NCBI GenBank assembly: GCA_020848895.1
Contig: JADLHI010000057.1
Coordinates: 1-33,324 of the forward strand
Reading direction: 5' to 3'
Length of the DNA: 33,324 nt
From: Hyphomonadaceae bacterium
GTDB lineage: Bacteria > Pseudomonadota > Alphaproteobacteria > Caulobacterales > Aquidulcibacteraceae
In this document: positions 32,575-33,324 of the stretch, in pieces
How the letters are laid out: each line of letters starts with the position of its first letter
How positions within the stretch are numbered: position 1 is the first letter of the stretch
Program-made: the position numbers and the translations under genes
The notes under the pieces: model-generated
Told to the model about the DNA's origin: nothing
The model's input: the letters and a program-made list of their open reading frames with translations, nothing else
The model's database searches: none

Positions 32575-33036
32575 ATGCGCGCACTCTTGTTGTCTTTCAT
32601 CGCCGTTACGCTCGCCGCCTGTTCGCCGCCGGCCTCCACCACTGCCGAGGGGCCTGGGCAGGAAACATCGGCCTCGGCAGCAGCCTCGTCCCCCGGATCG
32701 CAGATGCGGCTTGGGCGGTGGCGCAAAGTTATGACCGTGATGGGCGATCAGACGACGGAGGTGGACTGCATAACGACGACAGACCTAAACCAAATGGCCA
32801 GTGAACCGAATTCTCAATGCACTTCGGCGAATGGCTTCCAGCGCACTGCCGAGGGCTTGGTCTATGAAGCCGACTGCACCGGCGAAGACGGTGGCGGCCA
32901 CATCCGTACCGTCCTGAACGGCGACCTGCGAAACAACTACGTTGCAGACGTGGCGATGACGGGTGCGGGTATGTCCGGCGGGATGCAGATCCATATCGAA
33001 GGAACGTACGAAGGCGCCTGCCGCGGCGACGAATAG
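32575..33036 (+). CDS. DUF3617-like lipoprotein
   Basis: A 153-residue envelope lipoprotein: signal MRALLLSFIAVTLAACS with the lipobox LAAC (Cys16), a low-complexity Ser/Ala/Glu linker, then a DUF3617-type domain. That domain has LGRWRKVMTVMGDQTTEVDC, TTTDLNQMASEPNSQC, the FQRTAEGLVYEADCTGEDGG segment and LNGDLRNNYVADVAMTG. The cysteines (DC, QC, DC, AC) would pair as in the family. Start ATG at 32575 has GGAGAGGAG upstream; a longer in-frame extension from 32278 is rejected because it would bury the signal peptide. Function unknown. Confidence 0.85.
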   Translation: MRALLLSFIAVTLAACSPPASTTAEGPGQETSASAAASSPGSQMRLGRWRKVMTVMGDQTTEVDCITTTDLNQMASEPNSQCTSANGFQRTAEGLVYEADCTGEDGGGHIRTVLNGDLRNNYVADVAMTGAGMSGGMQIHIEGTYEGACRGDE

Positions 33037-33070
33037 TCTGCTCGTCGCGTACGACGAACAATGACTTCTC

Positions 33071-33182
33071 ACGAATGACGGCTATCGGCGACGGCGAGCC
33101 GCTGCACGGGGCAGGGGGCCAACGGCGTGATCGGATCGACCTGGCCGCTCGATGAAATCGGCGCCGCGACGCGACTTGGCCC
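33071..33182. repeat. Dispersed 112-bp repeat, copy C
   Basis: Begins ACGAATGACGGCTATCGGCG and ends TTGGCCC. It is the same length as copy A, with 78 of 112 identities, and its right half matches copy B. It lies between the DUF3617 gene and the cytochrome fragment. Confidence 0.65.
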
Positions 33183-33193
33183 ATTCAGATCAT

Positions 33194-33324
33194 TCAGGGG
33201 GGGGCGTCCGCAGAAGTTGTCGTGCGCAGATAGTCGACGATCTGAGGCGCCATCGCCCACGAGATTCCCGGTGATGGCATCGTCGTGCCGGGCATCTGAT
33301 GAGTTGGGTCAGTGATGAAGGCGC
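33194..33324 (-). CDS. c-type cytochrome, C-terminal end (cut by window)
   Basis: The leftward frame entering from the right edge reads FITDPTHQMPGTTMPSPGIS, then WAMAPQIVDYLRTTTSADAP and a TGA at 33194-33196. The DPTHxMPGTTMP segment is the axial-Met loop and IVDYLRT the final helix of class I cytochromes c. The CxxCH motif would lie outside the window. Only 43 codons are visible, so the subfamily cannot be named. A run of eight G (8 C on this strand) lies at the last codons. Confidence 0.6.
   Translation of the reverse strand, partial: AFITDPTHQMPGTTMPSPGISWAMAPQIVDYLRTTTSADAPP

Noticed and set aside
1-33324. CRISPR arrays, tRNA or rRNA genes, intact transposases
   Set aside because: None seen: no regularly spaced repeats, no cloverleaf with CCA-type acceptor, and no transposase or integrase motifs in any plausible frame.

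Overview
The window is GC-rich DNA that reads like an alphaproteobacterial chromosome. The grounds are the cbb3 oxidase cluster with CcoQ/CcoS-type small subunits, a group III truncated haemoglobin, DUF2189 and DUF2231 membrane proteins, and GC-rich third codon positions. A caulobacterial or hyphomonad-like host is a guess from gene content. No rRNA, tRNA, CRISPR array, phage or intact transposase was seen.

Layout. (1) Bases 1-6219 hold a copper/silver efflux operon cusC-cusB-cusA-cusF, with overlapping cusC/cusB/cusA and a compact folded inverted repeat after it. (2) Bases 6567-9036 hold a two-gene ABC exporter divergent from a DUF2975 membrane protein and its XRE regulator, with an AT-rich repeated motif between them. 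(3) Bases 9140-10411 hold small single genes: SRPBCC, a one-helix membrane protein, and an epoxide-hydrolase/SnoaL-like protein. (4) Bases 10408-21515 are the coherent core. A leftward operon (membrane protein, Fe superoxide dismutase, small DUF protein, redoxin) diverges from an nsrR-type nitric-oxide-sensing repressor. Then come truncated haemoglobin III and the Ric/YtfE iron-sulfur repair protein, a GreA/Rnk-like protein behind a structured leader, and a complete ccoNOQP oxidase operon with ccoI and ccoS but without ccoG/ccoH. Three related palindromes lie at the nsrR/sod divergent promoter, the haemoglobin promoter and the ccoN promoter. This suggests one NO/oxygen-stress regulon that includes the terminal oxidase. 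(5) Bases 21547-33324 are an accessory zone. Intact genes (META lipoprotein, GNAT, second GreA/Rnk paralogue, LapA-like, DUF2231, ECF sigma factor, TehA/SLAC1-like carrier, DUF3617 lipoprotein) are interspersed with remnants of hipA, a TauE/SafE permease, an FMN reductase, a sterol desaturase and a CzcA-type RND pump. Three copies of a dispersed repeat of about 112 bp also lie here. The right edge cuts a leftward c-type cytochrome.

The strongest candidates for something undescribed are two. First, two GreA/Rnk-like paralogues 9 kb apart share the same two-hairpin leader (a GATAACCCCTAG hairpin, then a GCAGC hairpin just before the ribosome-binding site). Second, predicted NsrR-type operators overlap the -10 elements of both the haemoglobin-ric and cbb3 oxidase operons. 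All function calls rest on reading the sequence and recalling family features; no database search was run.
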